From: Cryptomeria japonica
Lineage: Eukaryota > Streptophyta > Pinopsida > Cupressales > Cupressaceae
DNA length: 64,000 nucleotides
Direction of reading: 5' to 3'
NCBI RefSeq assembly: GCF_030272615.1
Contig: NC_081415.1
Location: forward strand, 377,471,392 to 377,535,391
The position numbers were made by a program, and so were the translations under genes. Positions 12,400 through 24,436 of the stretch are shown one piece after another (the stretch's first letter is position 1; each line of letters begins with the position of its first letter). Under the pieces are notes generated by a model, which worked only from the letters and a program-made list of their open reading frames with translations, had not been told where the DNA came from and did not search any database.

Positions 12400-13440
12400 C
12401 TTTCTTTATTGGTTCCTTTCTTAGCCTTGAATTCTTTCATCATTCTCAACATATCTCATGGAAGGGCTTGTACGGTTTTGGATTCTTCGTCATTGCTACC
12501 TTCGGTGCTCTCGTTATCGTTTGTCTTCCTCTTCCCTCGGGAGGAGGTTTTGTTTTCACTCTTGATGTCCATAGCCTGATTGTAAGCATCTGCGTACGAG
12601 GATGAAGGCACTACTTTCATCTTCTTTCACAGCAAAGGGATGAATCCCTCGGTGAACCACCTCTTCTTCAACCCATCGGCTGGCTAGTTCTCCATCTTGT
12701 TCAACAGTTGTTTGAGCCTATGGTTGTAAACACGTACACTCTCATTTTTACCCTGCTTGGTATTATAGATTTCCACTACAATCTTGTTGTCATCCCTTAG
12801 GAGTTTGAACTCTTCCTCGAGCGCCTTCTTTAGGTCAGTCCATCCCACCTTGTGCTTAGCGTCAAGGTCTGTGTACTAGTCAATGGCAATCCCCCGAAGG
12901 ATGGTGGGAAATGCCTTCAGCCAGTTCTCCTTGTCATCTTGGCCGTTCACCTCCCATATTGTTATACATGTCTTGCAATGAGGTACGGGGTCCTCTAGTC
13001 CATCCCCTGTAAATTTAGGGAGTTTTTGCTTCTCCTGTGTTCATTTGTTTTCACTCGAAAGGTGCTGCATGTATTTGCCTTGTGTTTCAGACTTGGGTTG
13101 ACTGTTTCGACCGCTACGTTCCAATGCTTTCCCTGCACTCTTGGCCATGTAGGCATCCTCTACACGTCCCCCTTCAGCATCCCCAACACTCTGAGTACTT
13201 CCAGGTGTGCTGAACCTAGGTGGACTGTTCCAACCGCTACGTTCTGGTGCTTTCCTTGCACTCTTAGCCATGCGTGCATCCTCTACACGTCCACCTCCAA
13301 CATCCCAACACTCCGGGTACTTCCAAGCTTTGACTTGTCCGTGTGCTCCCTCCGGCCGAGGGTTGGCGGAACACTTAATCGCTTGGTTTTGACCACCCTG
13401 TGGTCTCTTCTCACCTTTAATGGAGTCTACGGGCATGAAT
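12400..13440 (-). pseudogene. Gag pseudogene of element D (Retrotrans_gag-like)
   Basis: The minus-strand reading begins with a low-complexity N-terminus (13041-13436) and passes through KLPKFTGDGLEDPVPHC, NWLKAFPTILRGIAIDY and EEFKLLRDDNKIVVEIYNTK (about 12780-13030). These are the conserved pattern of plant Ty3/gypsy capsid domains. In-frame stops occur after about 13040 and near 12650. The N-terminal part contains a duplicated 120-bp block (GRVEDARMAKSARKAPERSG and a variant). Confidence 0.75.
13091..13330. repeat. Tandem duplication (about 120 bp) in the gag N-terminus
   Basis: The blocks from about 13091 and about 13211 share ccgctacgttc, gctttcc-tgcactctt-gccatg and gcatcctctacacgtcc, differing at scattered positions. 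In protein terms this repeats a basic GRVEDA-MAKSA-KA-ERSG segment. Confidence 0.8.
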
Positions 13441-13484
13441 CACTCAAGGCTGACCCGATTTCTTTTAAGGCAACAATGCCAAAA

Positions 13485-13831
13485 TGTTTATTGCTACAAC
13501 TAATAAATTAAAAACAAGGAATAATAATGTACTTGACAATGCATACCAGACACAATAGTAAAATATATCTTTATTCACACATGCAATTATTACAGATAAG
13601 AGACCAAAGATTGTTGGCCAAGGATTACAATAGACCCGACTATCCCATACTACCTTCCTTGGTGGTACATAGCATATTTAAAGGACCCAACAGTTGCCGA
13701 GAGGTACACAACCATCAACCAACCGACACATTAACTACCCAAGAGTGACAACCCACTTTATACAAACAATTAATACATTGACAGATAACAATTATTATCG
13801 AATATAACCTAGGTTTTTTATGCCAACTACA
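13485..13831 (-). repeat. 5' LTR of element D
   Basis: 347 bp; the partner is at 8674-9027. The adjoining plus-strand ggcaacaatgccaaaa (13469-13484) is the complement of a Ty3-type primer site (TTTTGGCATTGTTGCC). Confidence 0.85.
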
Positions 13832-13962
13832 ATCTTCCTTCTTGGTTAATGACAACTTAATCTTAACTATTTGATGTGTGTGACACCCATGATTTGCCAT
13901 GCCTTGGGCCGATGGCAATGCCCTTTGTTGACTTGCTTCAGGAATCGAATGGGGACATTACA

Positions 13963-13977
13963 GTCTCCCCTCCTTGG
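13963..13977 (-). other. Polypurine tract of element C
   Basis: The minus strand reads CCAAGGAGGGGAGAC immediately before the LTR start TGTAATGTCCCC. This is the expected plus-strand priming site and sets the orientation of element C. Confidence 0.75.
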
Positions 13978-14800
13978 AATTGATTGCCCACAAGTAACCT
14001 TAGATTAGGATGTTGATACCCGGATTCCAAATAAGCTTGTAGAATGCTCCAACACATATTTGTTGCTTCATTTTGTTGTTATTGAACTTGCAAAGTTTTT
14101 CATCCTCTATCATACTATGAAGCAATCCATTGCCATGCAATCTACCATAGTAATTCCCGGCTCCCAAGTTCTATGATTGTCTTCAATCTCGTCACAGCAT
14201 TTGTGTAATGTCCCCTTTTTAGCTTGTTCCTATTTTTGAACGATTAGCCTATCATTCTGACTGTCGTAGGCTAATAATTGGGGGATAGAGGGTCTCTGAG
14301 GTAGAGGCTTGGTTAATGGAGGTTCTTGTCTTCTCCAAAACTCAGTATGTTCCAATTTGGTCTTTGTTTGGCTCAGATTGGACTTCGTTTGGGCTCAGTT
14401 TCATATACTTACTATTTATAGTAAGTTAGGAGACGATCGAGAGGGACCCTTTCTATTTTTTAGTAAGTTAGTGGGTTGGATAGAGGACAAAATGGTCAAC
14501 TCCCTGGTGCAAACATAATAAAGAAATATTGATTATTCATGGAGTTATGCTTATTTGATTTTTAATAAAGTGATAACTTTATTAATAAATTTTATATTGA
14601 GGCTATTTAATGTTATGAGTTATTATTATTTCATAAAGGGTCATACTCATCATTAAAATGGGGCCTTGTTTTAATAAATTATTGAGCGCCCCAGCCAAGG
14701 AGGAAATTAAATGACAAAGTGCAAAATATAAAATTATATTATTAATGATTTATTAGAAGATTCTAGATGGCCAACTTCATAAGGAGGAATTAAAAGCTAT

Positions 14801-15836
14801 GTTCCCCGAAAACGCGTTTCCGGCTTCAAGACACCTGTTTCGGAAACCCTTCTGCTTTTGGGGATGGCTAGAAACGTTTCCCAGCCATCCCCGATCCCTG
14901 AAAATTTTCGAAAACTGTCTCGGAAACTCGGGGACGGTCAACATTTTCCTTGGGGATCGTTGATCATCCCCAGGACGGCAAGGGACGCCCAAGCCGTCCC
15001 CTAGCTGTCCCGGGGACGGCTAGCTGTTTCCGTCTCATACAACAAAATAAAAAAAATAAAAAAAATAATTATTATTTTAAGAGCAATTAATTTTTTAAAA
15101 AAAAATTTGGATCCTTGATTGTTAAAGTAATTTTTTTGATTTTTTAAAAATTGCTTATATAATATTATAATTTTATTATTTATTAATAATTATTAATTTA
15201 ATAATTATTAGTGCATAATAAATATTATAATAATTTTATAATTTAAAAATTACAAATTAATAAATTATAAATTTAATAAATTTAATTTATAATCTAGAGT
15301 CTGCAGAAAAGTTAATAAGTTTATTAACTTTATTATTATCACCGGCGATATCATATAATATGATATCGATATAATATCATATGGGATAGTCACGCATAAG
15401 TAAAAAGAAAAAAAAAATGCACGGGAGGGAAAAATAAAAGGACAGGGACGACAGTTTGCAGACGGAAGGAGGAGGAGTTCAAGCAGGCTAGGGTTTGAAC
15501 ATAAGAAAAAAATTATTTTGAAAGTTGAAACTTGCAGCCTTTGCTTATTTAAATATTTTGATATATGAATCTATGATATGGTACTTGATAGTGTAACTTC
15601 TCATTGTTTCAATGAATTGTATCTATGAATGCATGAAATTGAAAGTTGAACTCTTATTTGATTCATTTGATCATGATTCATGATGCTATCCTATGTTCTT
15701 AATCTTATTCGTTTGATGCTATGTTCTTAGTTCTATGATGATTCGATGAATGATCGATGATATTAGTATATTATATTACATAATTAGAATTAGAATTAAG
15801 ACTCTAATTTATAAATGTTATTATGTTGCTTTCATT

Positions 15837-15897
<61 letters not shown>

Positions 15898-15975
15898 CAT
15901 CCCCTGTTCCGGGGAAATAAAAAAAGGCCCGGAAACCCGTTTCCTTGTTCCCCCGTCCCAGAAACTCGGGGTGAC
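14801..15975. mobile_element. Insertion J: 1.2-kb unclassified element within solo LTR A
   Basis: Comparison with the second family A LTR (around 45080) shows extra DNA here between gaggaattaaaagctat and tagattaaaaataaagg. Its ends are loosely inverted (GTTCCCCGA at the left; the right end reads GTCACCCCGA on the other strand). Its outer parts are GC-rich with GGGGATGGCT/AGCCATCCCC and AGCCGTCCCC/GGGGACGGCT hairpins. The middle is very AT-rich with a long palindrome near 15348-15370 and a CA microsatellite. No coding capacity is seen. It may be a non-autonomous DNA transposon; the class is unknown. Confidence 0.55.
15840..15893. repeat. (CA)27 microsatellite
   Basis: An uninterrupted dinucleotide run near the right end of insertion J. 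Confidence 0.97.
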
Positions 15976-17145
15976 ATAGATTAAAAATAAAGGAGTATTT
16001 ATCCCACATTGAGCGTGGAGATTGATTTGGAGTTTGAGGAGTCTTTATAAACAAACCTTGTCTTCTTTCAAGAGCATGTTATGAGATTATTTCATTGAAG
16101 CTATTTCTCCATTGTTGGTGGAAATCAGTGACTGGATTGTTTTAAGGACGAAAACCCTTGGATTTGTTGGTGTTGGACGGAAACCCAAGCACCATTGTGA
16201 GGTGGTTTCACTAAGGAATCACTATGGAGTTTATTGCAGATTCTTAATTCATGCTTTTAGCATAATGGCAGCTAGGGTCTGCACACAAATTTATATTATC
16301 AGCTGCATATTTTTCCCAGAATGTTACAGCAGGGTTTGAGAGCAAATTAAAAGGGACAAACATTGTAGATTGAAGAACTCTTTACCAACAAGCGCACCAT
16401 CAAGTATTTTCAACAACAAACTGCCATTACGTTCCAGGTTTCTCATTATATATTAACATCATTTAGTTTGGCACACTGTACTTGGCTTTGGCATTTGAAA
16501 ATAAGGAGTTACAAGGTTGCACAATAATTGTTTGATGAAATGTCTTTGCTGTAGTTATTCATTTCAGCTTATATTCAATTACTAGTATGCATGCGAAGTC
16601 TTGTAGATATTAGTGGCAGCCATTAGTGCTCAGAAAATTTTGATAATAATTTGTGTAAAGCCAATAGTCTTGGCTATTTCTCAAGTATTTTGTAATCAGG
16701 ACTGCAGTGAATAAATAAGTCTGCTGTGAGCTTTACATTTGCTGTCAAAAAGTGGTTTCATATCTGAGGTTGCATGCCAAATGTTCGACAAAATGTCATC
16801 TAGATGATTATGGTGTTTATATGCTTTATTAGTTGATAAATCATCTCATAAATTCATTGCATTACATCCATATATTCCTACAAGCAAACTGCATAACACG
16901 TAGAATTATACAACTGTCCAAGACCGCATACCACACAAGTTATTCAGTCTGAAACTAGAACAGCAGGTTATCAGGCAATTGTTTGTTAATATTCCCTATA
17001 CTTTCAGTCATACAACAGCAGGGGATACTACAATTTGTGAAGAACTTCTTTATTCAATTCAAAGAGTGGGTTGTCATAAGTTGAATTAGCTTTAACTTTA
17101 AACAAAGGATTATTAACAAGCTGAAACTTATCCTTGTTTCCAAAA

Positions 17146-18719
17146 TCAAATCTCTTTTTCCGAACTTACATTATCCGATTTCTTCGGACAATGTTTTGAG
17201 TCATAGGTCACATCTATGCTGTCCAATTCCTTAATTTCATCATTTCTTCCTTTGTCTTTTGACTCCTTGAGGTGTTTAGTTACTACATCTTGATTTTTTG
17301 TTTGTTGTAATGCTTGTTGACCATATATTAATTTAACTTTCCTTTGTTTGTATAAACCTAAGGCCTCGTGACTACTAGCTGCCAATCTTTTCAAACTCAC
17401 TTCCTTTGGTGAATCATCTTCCAAGGTCTTCAATGCTATTGGTTGAGATTCTTGACTAGGTGAGTGTGTACAAAATTCCTGATGCAATATTTGAATCACA
17501 ATTTTAAGTTTGGAAACTCATCTCTTGTTCATCTAAGTGTCCATGCCTTTGTGTGATTTTTTGCAAGTTCTTTCTTGCTTCAAAAGCTATCATCTTGGAA
17601 TGTTTAGCTTTCTCATTCTACCATTCAGACAGTCGTAAAGTCCTCTCCACATCTTCAGCACTATCCATTAGTTTCCCTGGTTCTTTGCCTGCCATTGCTT
17701 CCATAAAGAGTTTTGTCATTTGCTTGTCTCTATCCTTTTTTGAATTTTGTGCTTTTGTTGACTCTTTTCTTTCCATTCTCTCTTTTGTGACCCATAACTG
17801 TCATTTCTCATCTTCAATGCCACAATTCTTTGTTTATTTTCCTCAAAGTGAATAGAGCTGTTGCACAATGCATCTTCTAATCACTTTCATTTGAAAGATT
17901 ACTCCTCTCATCCATAACCATTGACTTATTAGTGGATACCATGTACTCCACAAGACGTGAAAAGGAATTATGATCGACATCCTTATCTCTAAATAGCTTT
18001 ACCTAATCTGATTTATGATCACTAGATTCAATCCCTCCAATGTCATTCTCAATGCATGATCCTTGAGATGGAGTAAGAGCAATTTCAGGTTCAAAAGGAA
18101 ATTCACATGCATTTTTTTTTATAGGATCCTTTTTATAGTCAAACCAAAAGCCTTCCATATCATTGAAATGAAAGAAGTCATCACCTATAGCAAATGTGTT
18201 GCCATTATCATTATTAGCTTGCTCCTCATGCATCAACTCTGCATTAGTGGCTGTCTAATAATCCTCATGACTCGAAGCACCCATTTCATTTGTAATTGAA
18301 GAAGTACATGAAGTTTTAACTATTTCCTTATTTTTAGAAATATTGGAAACCATTTCCTCTTCTTGAATCTCTTGAAATGATGACATGAGATTACGGGCAA
18401 TTGTAAGCTCATCATTAGCACAACCTTCAATTTTGATAGTTGGATAGGTGATTGGGATATTTGTCAGTTTCACATTTCCAATCTGCAAGTTTACAACATT
18501 TAGTTCTTCTCTTGTGCATAATTTGTTCCTACTATTGTCATGATTTCTTGCACTAGAAGACACTTCTTCATTTATCTTAGCTCTTCTCCTAAGCTTAGTA
18601 CTCAACTCACCCCATTTGGCTAGATTCCTATCACTCCTTTGGATCATTTGTTTCAATTTTAACACCAGTTCTTCAATTGTCCTCATCTTATACACTCTTA
18701 TAGCCCATTGTGAGATCAA
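17146..18719 (-). pseudogene. Element C internal protein of unknown family, broken
   Basis: Minus-strand reading frames at 18255-18719, 18003-18236 and 17146-17499 look like pieces of one lysine- and glutamate-rich protein. The N-terminal part (MISQWAIRVYKMRTIEELV) starts just after the primer site. Later comes GFWFDYKKD followed by ENDIGGIESS; the related element C2 has GFWLDYQTE and EDGIGGIDIT in the same order. No zinc knuckle, protease or polymerase motif is present. A structural Gag-like role is possible from its position but not shown. Confidence 0.5.
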
Positions 18720-18755
18720 TTTTGAATTCTCCCCAACAGGCTAGCAAGATTACTA

Positions 18756-18768
18756 GCTCTGATACCAC
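18756..18768 (-). other. Primer-binding site of element C (tRNA-Met type)
   Basis: The plus strand gctctgatacca is the complement of TGGTATCAGAGC, one base away from the LTR border at 18769. Confidence 0.9.
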
Positions 18769-19749
18769 TGTAATGACCCGAACTTGGATTGCTCAAGATT
18801 TGTAGGGTGATTTGCCACATAATTTAAGATATAAATGAAAATGTTATCAATCTCTTTGATGAATGTGAAGTAATATATTTGCTAAGTAATCAACCTTATA
18901 GTGGATGTTGATTTGGTACCAACCATTTGTACCAAGATTGGTACTAAAGATTACTATAATTATTATAGGCAGCAAGTCTAATATGAATTCTGATGTCTTA
19001 TTAAGCAGAGAGTCTGATTACACTCCTCAAAGATAATTGTAATGCAATAAGTCTTCTTAGACTATCTACTATAGTTAACCTGCTATTAGCAATTAATCTG
19101 GTCGCTTAAGATCTGATCTTGTATGTAGATTTAAAAAATGTAGATCCTTGTATGGATCGCTCTCCCTGTGCACTCTCTTTAGATACCTGCATTGCAGCAG
19201 ATTTGAATCTGCTTTTATAAAGATTCTTGCCAGTTGAATGTGACTGAATTCCGATATCGATTTGCCTTTCCTGAATATAACTTTATAAGCATGCACTGAA
19301 TTAACGCTTTTTGTGATTCATGTATTTTAGGCTTATCCATCTATTGCCATGCAACTGGTGGGAAATAACTATCTTGTTTGGCTGGTCGAAGGCTCCATAG
19401 AGTACTGTCTGATCTGAGTCCAATCTTAAATTAATAAATCTTCATGCCTCTCTTGCGAGCCACAATCCTCCTCTAATAGCTATTGAAGGCACATGATGTG
19501 AAGAGCTGTATCTCACACAGACATGTCTCTTGCAAACACTTTATTAATTATGTCTCTAATTGAACTTCATGCTTTGTTTACTAACAACATTAATTAATTA
19601 ACCCTTGATTGGACTTATGTCTTCCTTCTTGGTTAGCGACAACTTAATCTTAACTATTTGATGTGTGTAACGCCCATGATTTGCCATGCCTTGGGCTGAG
19701 GGCATTGTCCTTGGTCGAATTGCTTTAGGAATCAAATGGGGACATTACA
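18769..19749 (-). repeat. 5' LTR of element C
   Basis: 981 bp. On the minus strand it starts TGTAATGTCCCCATTTG and ends GGGTCATTACA. It is intact relative to its split partner, and is followed on the plus strand by TAATC (19750-19754). Confidence 0.88.
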
Positions 19750-19754
19750 TAATC

Positions 19755-21270
19755 AAGCTACACTCAACTCACAAAAACACTTCATAAATTACACAAATGA
19801 CTGAATAACAATTTTAGGAACAAGTACAAATTAAAATATTAATCCAAAAAGCCAAGTACACAAAGCAGTTATTTATATTTTGTTTACAATATTTTACATG
19901 CAGTTTATTCAAGATAAATAAAAAGCTTATTGAATTTCCTATGCTAAAAATAGTTTTATTGCAATCAAAGGGAGGTCTAATTACAATTTGTTTTTACAAT
20001 ACATGGTCTCAAAGAAGAAATATTGAGATAGGACCTCTTTTAATAGATCTACTAGAAGACCATCTAAAATGGGCTATCCTCCAATAATAGCAATGGCTAT
20101 AAATAGCCAATCTGAAATGTTGGTGGCTTCTCTTAGTGTTTGTGACGTCGTCTTCAGTCTAATCATGAGAGGTCCCTAGAAGAAACTTGATACTATTGGT
20201 GTATGTTTTATCATATACCGAACATTAGAATAAAATATCCAAGGATACTCTATCCTCTCCTGAACAAAATCACTACTTGTGCCAAGATTGCGGCAAAGAC
20301 CACAAGGTGACTCCAAGGTCTATATGTGCGAATGAGCTACTTTATGTTGGATAGCTTCCTTGGTGATGCATGCTGAAATACAAGGGGGACTTATGCTCAA
20401 GTATGTTGATCACAAGTTAAGACGTAGGCGACTTTAGCAATGAATGCTCTCTCTTTTTTTTTTTGTTTTTGAATTTTCAGATTTTGGACTTCCTCAAAAA
20501 AAGAATAAAATGGATAAGGGTTCAGAAGTTATATGCTACTTCTAAGCTATTCCTATGTACTCAAGAGACGGTAGAGATTGGGTGAAACCAATAACAATGC
20601 TTTGTTTCGCCACACTAGGACAACTACACAAAGCAAGTGCAATCTTCCAAGGGTGTGCACAACATTTTCATACTTGAATAATACCATCAAACGAACAATA
20701 TTTACTCGAAGCAGAAGTTAGGCATCCACATTATAAGCTCAGGCTAACTTTACACATTGAACGGAAATATCCATCCAAAGAAAGTATGAGCAAGATTCCA
20801 CCAATCTATACTATCAAATCCTTCATTCATCTAATGAACTTTGAAAGCAAATTTATTCTAAGTGAAACTATTTTATTGTTGAAGAAAGATATGCAACAAT
20901 GCAACCACTTAATAATAATAAGATTTCAAAGCAAACAATTGCAAATGAACTTTTATTATTCAAGTAGCTCTAAGCAACAATTTCATAAACCTCTCCACAA
21001 CACTGAAAATGAGAGAATGAGAGTTTATATAGAGTTCTAAGTAACAAATGAATGGCCAAGATCGATCTAAGATCAACTACTGAGATTAAGACAACACAAC
21101 CCTAGATAGAGTCTCCAAAAATAAAACAAGAGACAAATGCATGCTAGACAAGTGGCGTGATTAGCCATCTCCTAGGAATGGACATCCTTATCCCCACGAG
21201 CAGCATTGCGTTTGATGAATCTGGACACAATTGAGTTGCCCTCTTCCATGTTGACAAGTGGTAGCACATT
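19755..21270. other. Unclassified DNA between elements C and I
   Basis: AT-rich sequence with no credible reading frame. It continues the target into which element C inserted and may include the 3' LTR of unit I, but I could not match it to the sequence at 26435 onward. Confidence 0.35.
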
Positions 21271-21276
21271 GATCCT

Positions 21277-24200
21277 CTATTCCCATCCGTCTAAATTATC
21301 TGCGCAAGTGACAAAAGCAATCTCCCACTCTAGCTCCTGTCTTTGGAAGGCATCTCGGATGGACAAGAATTTTGATGCCTTAGTTAAATTCTGCCTTAGG
21401 ACTGGTCCAGTGACGAGGAAGAAAATCTCCTGAATTCTGAGCTTCAGGCTTTCTAGCTGCATATCATTTTCTCTGATTGTTTCCTTCTCAAGCACATCCG
21501 TAGCTATGAGGAGGAACTTATCCTGAATCTCTTTTATCTGTTCCTCGGCCTTGGCACTATCTGTCTTCACCTTCTCCAAAACTTTACTGCGAGCAACTAA
21601 TGTTCAATGCCATGCATTAAAATCATAGGCAGCCCCTGCTGCAATTACCTCCTTATCAATCAGCTCTTGCTTATGCATGCCTTTCAATACTTTAAGGCAT
21701 GGAATATCTCTCTCCTGAATATCCTAGAGGTCAGCCCATGTTTCCACCATGCTTGCAATTCTGGAGAGCAGGAAGGAGGTTTGTCCATGTGTCAGCCTTA
21801 ATTTGTTCGCAAATGTTGCCTCTTCTTCTCTTTTACTTGCCATCCATTCTTTGGTTTCTCTTGTTGTTTTCTTTTCTTCTTCAAGATTTTCAGTGGCTTC
21901 TTGCGAGGATTTGAAAAGTAGAGGAGTTGTTGCATCGCCTTGGTTAAGTGGCTTGGTTAGGTGCTGAATGTATTCCTTTAGACGCTCAATTTCCTTCTTA
22001 TATTCTTTTTTCTTTCTTACCTCCTTATCTATCCTTGCCTTCATGGAAGCAATTGAATTGTCTAAGTCTTCTACTTCTTGACCCTTTGTACTTGGTCCCA
22101 AGTCAAAAGTGGTGATCTCATATTCTGGGTGAGTTATATCATCCTTTGACTTGTTTACTTTCGATACAACAATATGAACTGTACGGTTGCCTGCTTCATC
22201 TCTCTGGATTGTGGAAAAATTCCTGGTGGGCTTCTCTACAGCAACTTCTCCAAATCTAGCCAAGAAATTGGTTGTGTCATCTTCTACTTCCTAAACTTCC
22301 ACTGGTGCTTTTACTTTCAATCTTTCTTTCAACCAGTTAGGAACTGTGGGCTGCTCAATGCCTTCCTCTTCCTGATGATTTTCTTCACATGGTATATTCT
22401 GACCTCCTCGAAGAGCGAAAATCATTCTCTCTTGAAATTCATCACCTAGAATATCCAATTCATTATTTGACTCTAATATTTTCGTGCCCGTGGGAGATGG
22501 TGGTTCTTCATCTTCCTAATGGATTGACTCTTCATTTTCCCCATGAACCGGAGAAGGAATCTTTATCTCAGCCAATGATTCATCAAAAGATAATACATAG
22601 TTTTCATTCCTAGATGTGGTAGAACGGGACGGTCCTAGTCTCTGCTTCTTCTAAATAGGTCCTTCATTTATAACTATCTTGCCCTTTGTCCTTGAAGAGC
22701 TTCCAACTTCTTTCTTCTTTTTCCTAGAGTTAGACTTTCAATGGGTTCAACATTTTGAGATGCTTCTACATTTGAAGAATATGCTTCTATTTCACCCATT
22801 AGGTTATGAGTCAAAGTTATATTCTTTCGTCTTAACCCATGAGTTTGTTGATCGACCCACCACTTAGAATACTTAACCACTGGCCTCATTAAGGTAGCCA
22901 AATCTGCATGTTCCGGTTTAGACCATCTTATAGGAGGAAGAAGTGCATTCTCATCATAGCGTGGCTGAGTGTATTCTCCATCATCTTCCAGCTGATCTGG
23001 CACATGAAAAAGTTCAGTTGTTCTGATCAAGCTTACTGGTAGTCTGGACCATAGTCTTTTCTTGATGTCAAACTCATCAGCAGCATTTGCCCAAAAGTCT
23101 TCCAAGTCAACTCTATGTTTATACCTTTCTCCATTTACTGTCCCAATATTGTTGTGAGGGTCATAATCAACTCTAGACTGATAGATTGTGAAAGGGTACC
23201 ATTGCATCTCAAGCTTGGCACTCTCAGCTGCTTGTGGCGTTGGACAAGACTCCAACATATTTCAGATGAAGGAAAGGAAATAGTTGCCTTCTGTTTTGCT
23301 CTTTGGAAGTTGTGATATGTCTCCAATTCTCTAAGGACCTCAAGCAAAACTATTCTGTTGGTAGGATAGATTGGAAGTGGGTATGGACAACCGGTAAAAC
23401 CTTGAACTCTTATGTATGTAAATCTAGGAAACTGGATAAACCAAGATCCATACTTGCTTATCAAACTTTTAGCTTCTGGAGTTAACCTTTGATGGGTTCC
23501 TCCTTACAGTATTATGGTGATATACATCAAGAAAGCATCATTTGCCTGCTTGAAGTGGGTCTTTTGCTCAGCTGCAGTTGCGGGTAACAATCATAGGACT
23601 TGAACTCATTTTCAGCATTGCCGACTATGCCTTTGCAAATCAGTCTATATATCTATAGTATTTTTCCAGCAAGTAGACGATGTAGGAGCTCATATAAAAG
23701 GGCTTTGTCCTTTCCAAATTTCTTAGCTATTTGTCCAGGTTGTCATTAATTATTCTGGATTAATTGAACATCTTAACTCCGGAAGTGATTTTATCAATAA
23801 AATAATACATCCATGTGTGGAATGGTGCACCTTGAGGGCTGCCCATTACTCTATTCAGCAGCAGGATGAGATCGCCATGATCTTCGTTGAAGTCAGTGCG
23901 GAATAAATTCTTTGGCACCTTCTTGAGATTGGGTCTTGGTTTTTCCTGCCACGACTTATTAATGTTTGTCATACAGAGTGTAGGTTGACTTTCATAGAGT
24001 TTCTTAGTTTCCTCCTTGGTTTTATATGAAGTTCAGTTATAGCTCGGAATTCCAAAGGCTTCCTGAATGGCCAGTTCTCCGAGATGAGCTAAGACTCTTC
24101 CATCTGGTGCAACAATTTCTCTCTTGGGCATTGTAGTGTAAGGCGCATTCGACCATTAGTTCTGTACATTCCATGGTTGGTGGAAATCCGGCTGCTTGGA

Positions 24201-24410
24201 TGATGCCGTTTCTCATCATCCGGCGAGCAATGAGTGTTGGCGAAAATCCATCTAGGCCATACATCCTCTTTCTAAACTCTTTGAAATCTACGTGCCCAGG
24301 TTGGTGTCTGTGACATTCTTCCACTTGGAATTGATCTTCGATTCTGGTTGTAATCCTTTACTGGCGAACTTCATTTGTGCTTTTCTCGAAGGTGCTCCTT
24401 TGGTAGTCAT
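21277..24410 (-). pseudogene. Unit I: large unrecognised repeat-associated protein, broken
   Basis: A minus-strand coding sequence starts at ATG 24410 (MTTKGAPSRKAQMKFA), just after a strong acceptor (ctttttgcag-like, 24411-24422), and runs with several stops and frame changes to 21277. Pieces in order: DFKEFRKRMYGLDGFSPTL (about 24280), LLNRVMGSPQGAPFHTWMYY (about 23830), KYGSWFIQFPRFTYIRV (about 23440), an aromatic-rich block with RVDYDPHNN (about 23160), KYSKWWVDQQTHGLRRK (about 22860), then a long coiled coil (21724-22263) and a second one (21277-21579). I do not recognise the family; there are no polymerase or integrase motifs. It resembles accessory proteins of large non-autonomous retroelements in layout only. 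Confidence 0.5.
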
Positions 24411-24436
24411 CAACCTGCAAAAGACATAAAAATTTC

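Larger units (their letters stand above)
8674..13831 (-). mobile_element. Element D: gag-protease LTR element lacking RT and integrase
   Basis: Short LTRs at 8674-9027 and 13485-13831 are clearly the same sequence (for example ttaaaggacccaac and accaaccaacacattaa blocks in both). On the minus strand each starts TGTAGT and ends in CA. A primer-site-like TTTTGGCATTGTTGCC follows the 5' LTR (plus 13469-13484), and a G-rich polypurine tract lies at 9028-9045. The element sits inside LTR C; flanking five-mers (actta, atctt) do not match, so the duplication has decayed. The internal 4.46 kb holds gag and protease remnants, then a 1.3-kb motif array where polymerase would be expected. Confidence 0.8.
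6196..13962 (-). repeat. 3' LTR of element C, split by elements E and D
   Basis: The segments 6196-6973, 8538-8673 and 13832-13962 align in order with the intact LTR at 18769-19749. Examples are the TAATGACCC end, the block gaaggcacatgatgtga, and the block ttgccatgccttgggc near the other end. The outer end is TATAATGACC where the other copy has TGTAATGACC, a mutated terminal dinucleotide. Confidence 0.85.
14204..17032 (+). mobile_element. Solo LTR of family A (TSD ATTTG), with insertion J inside
   Basis: It starts TGTAATGTCCCC and ends GGGGATACTACA. Both flanks carry ATTTG (14199-14203 and 17033-17037). It aligns along its length with the solo LTR at 43115-46089: shared blocks include ggacgaaaacccttgg, ttatcccacattg and gaggaattaaaag. 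Subtracting insertion J, the LTR is about 1.65 kb. It carries the stems ATTAGCCTA/TAGGCTAAT (14243-14275) and CTTACTATTTATAGTAAG (14408-14425). It was inserted in the internal region of element C, then reduced to one LTR by recombination. Confidence 0.85.
6196..19749 (-). mobile_element. Element C: non-autonomous LTR retrotransposon with nested insertions
   Basis: Two LTRs of about 1 kb flank a short internal region. The right LTR (18769-19749) is the 5' LTR of a minus-strand element: next to it lies a sequence complementary to TGGTATCAGAGC, the usual plant tRNA-Met primer site. The left LTR is split into 6196-6973, 8538-8673 and 13832-13962 by elements E and D. A polypurine tract abuts it at 13963-13977. 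Both ends are flanked by TAATC. Without the solo LTR A, the internal region is only about 2 kb and shows no protease, reverse transcriptase or integrase, so the element must have depended on enzymes in trans. Confidence 0.85.

Noticed and set aside
13026..13511. A 161-codon plus-strand frame
   Set aside because: It is antisense to the gag N-terminus of element D, which has the recognisable capsid pattern.
15839..16054. A minus-strand frame ending in a long alternating Val-Cys run
   Set aside because: It is translation of the CA microsatellite.
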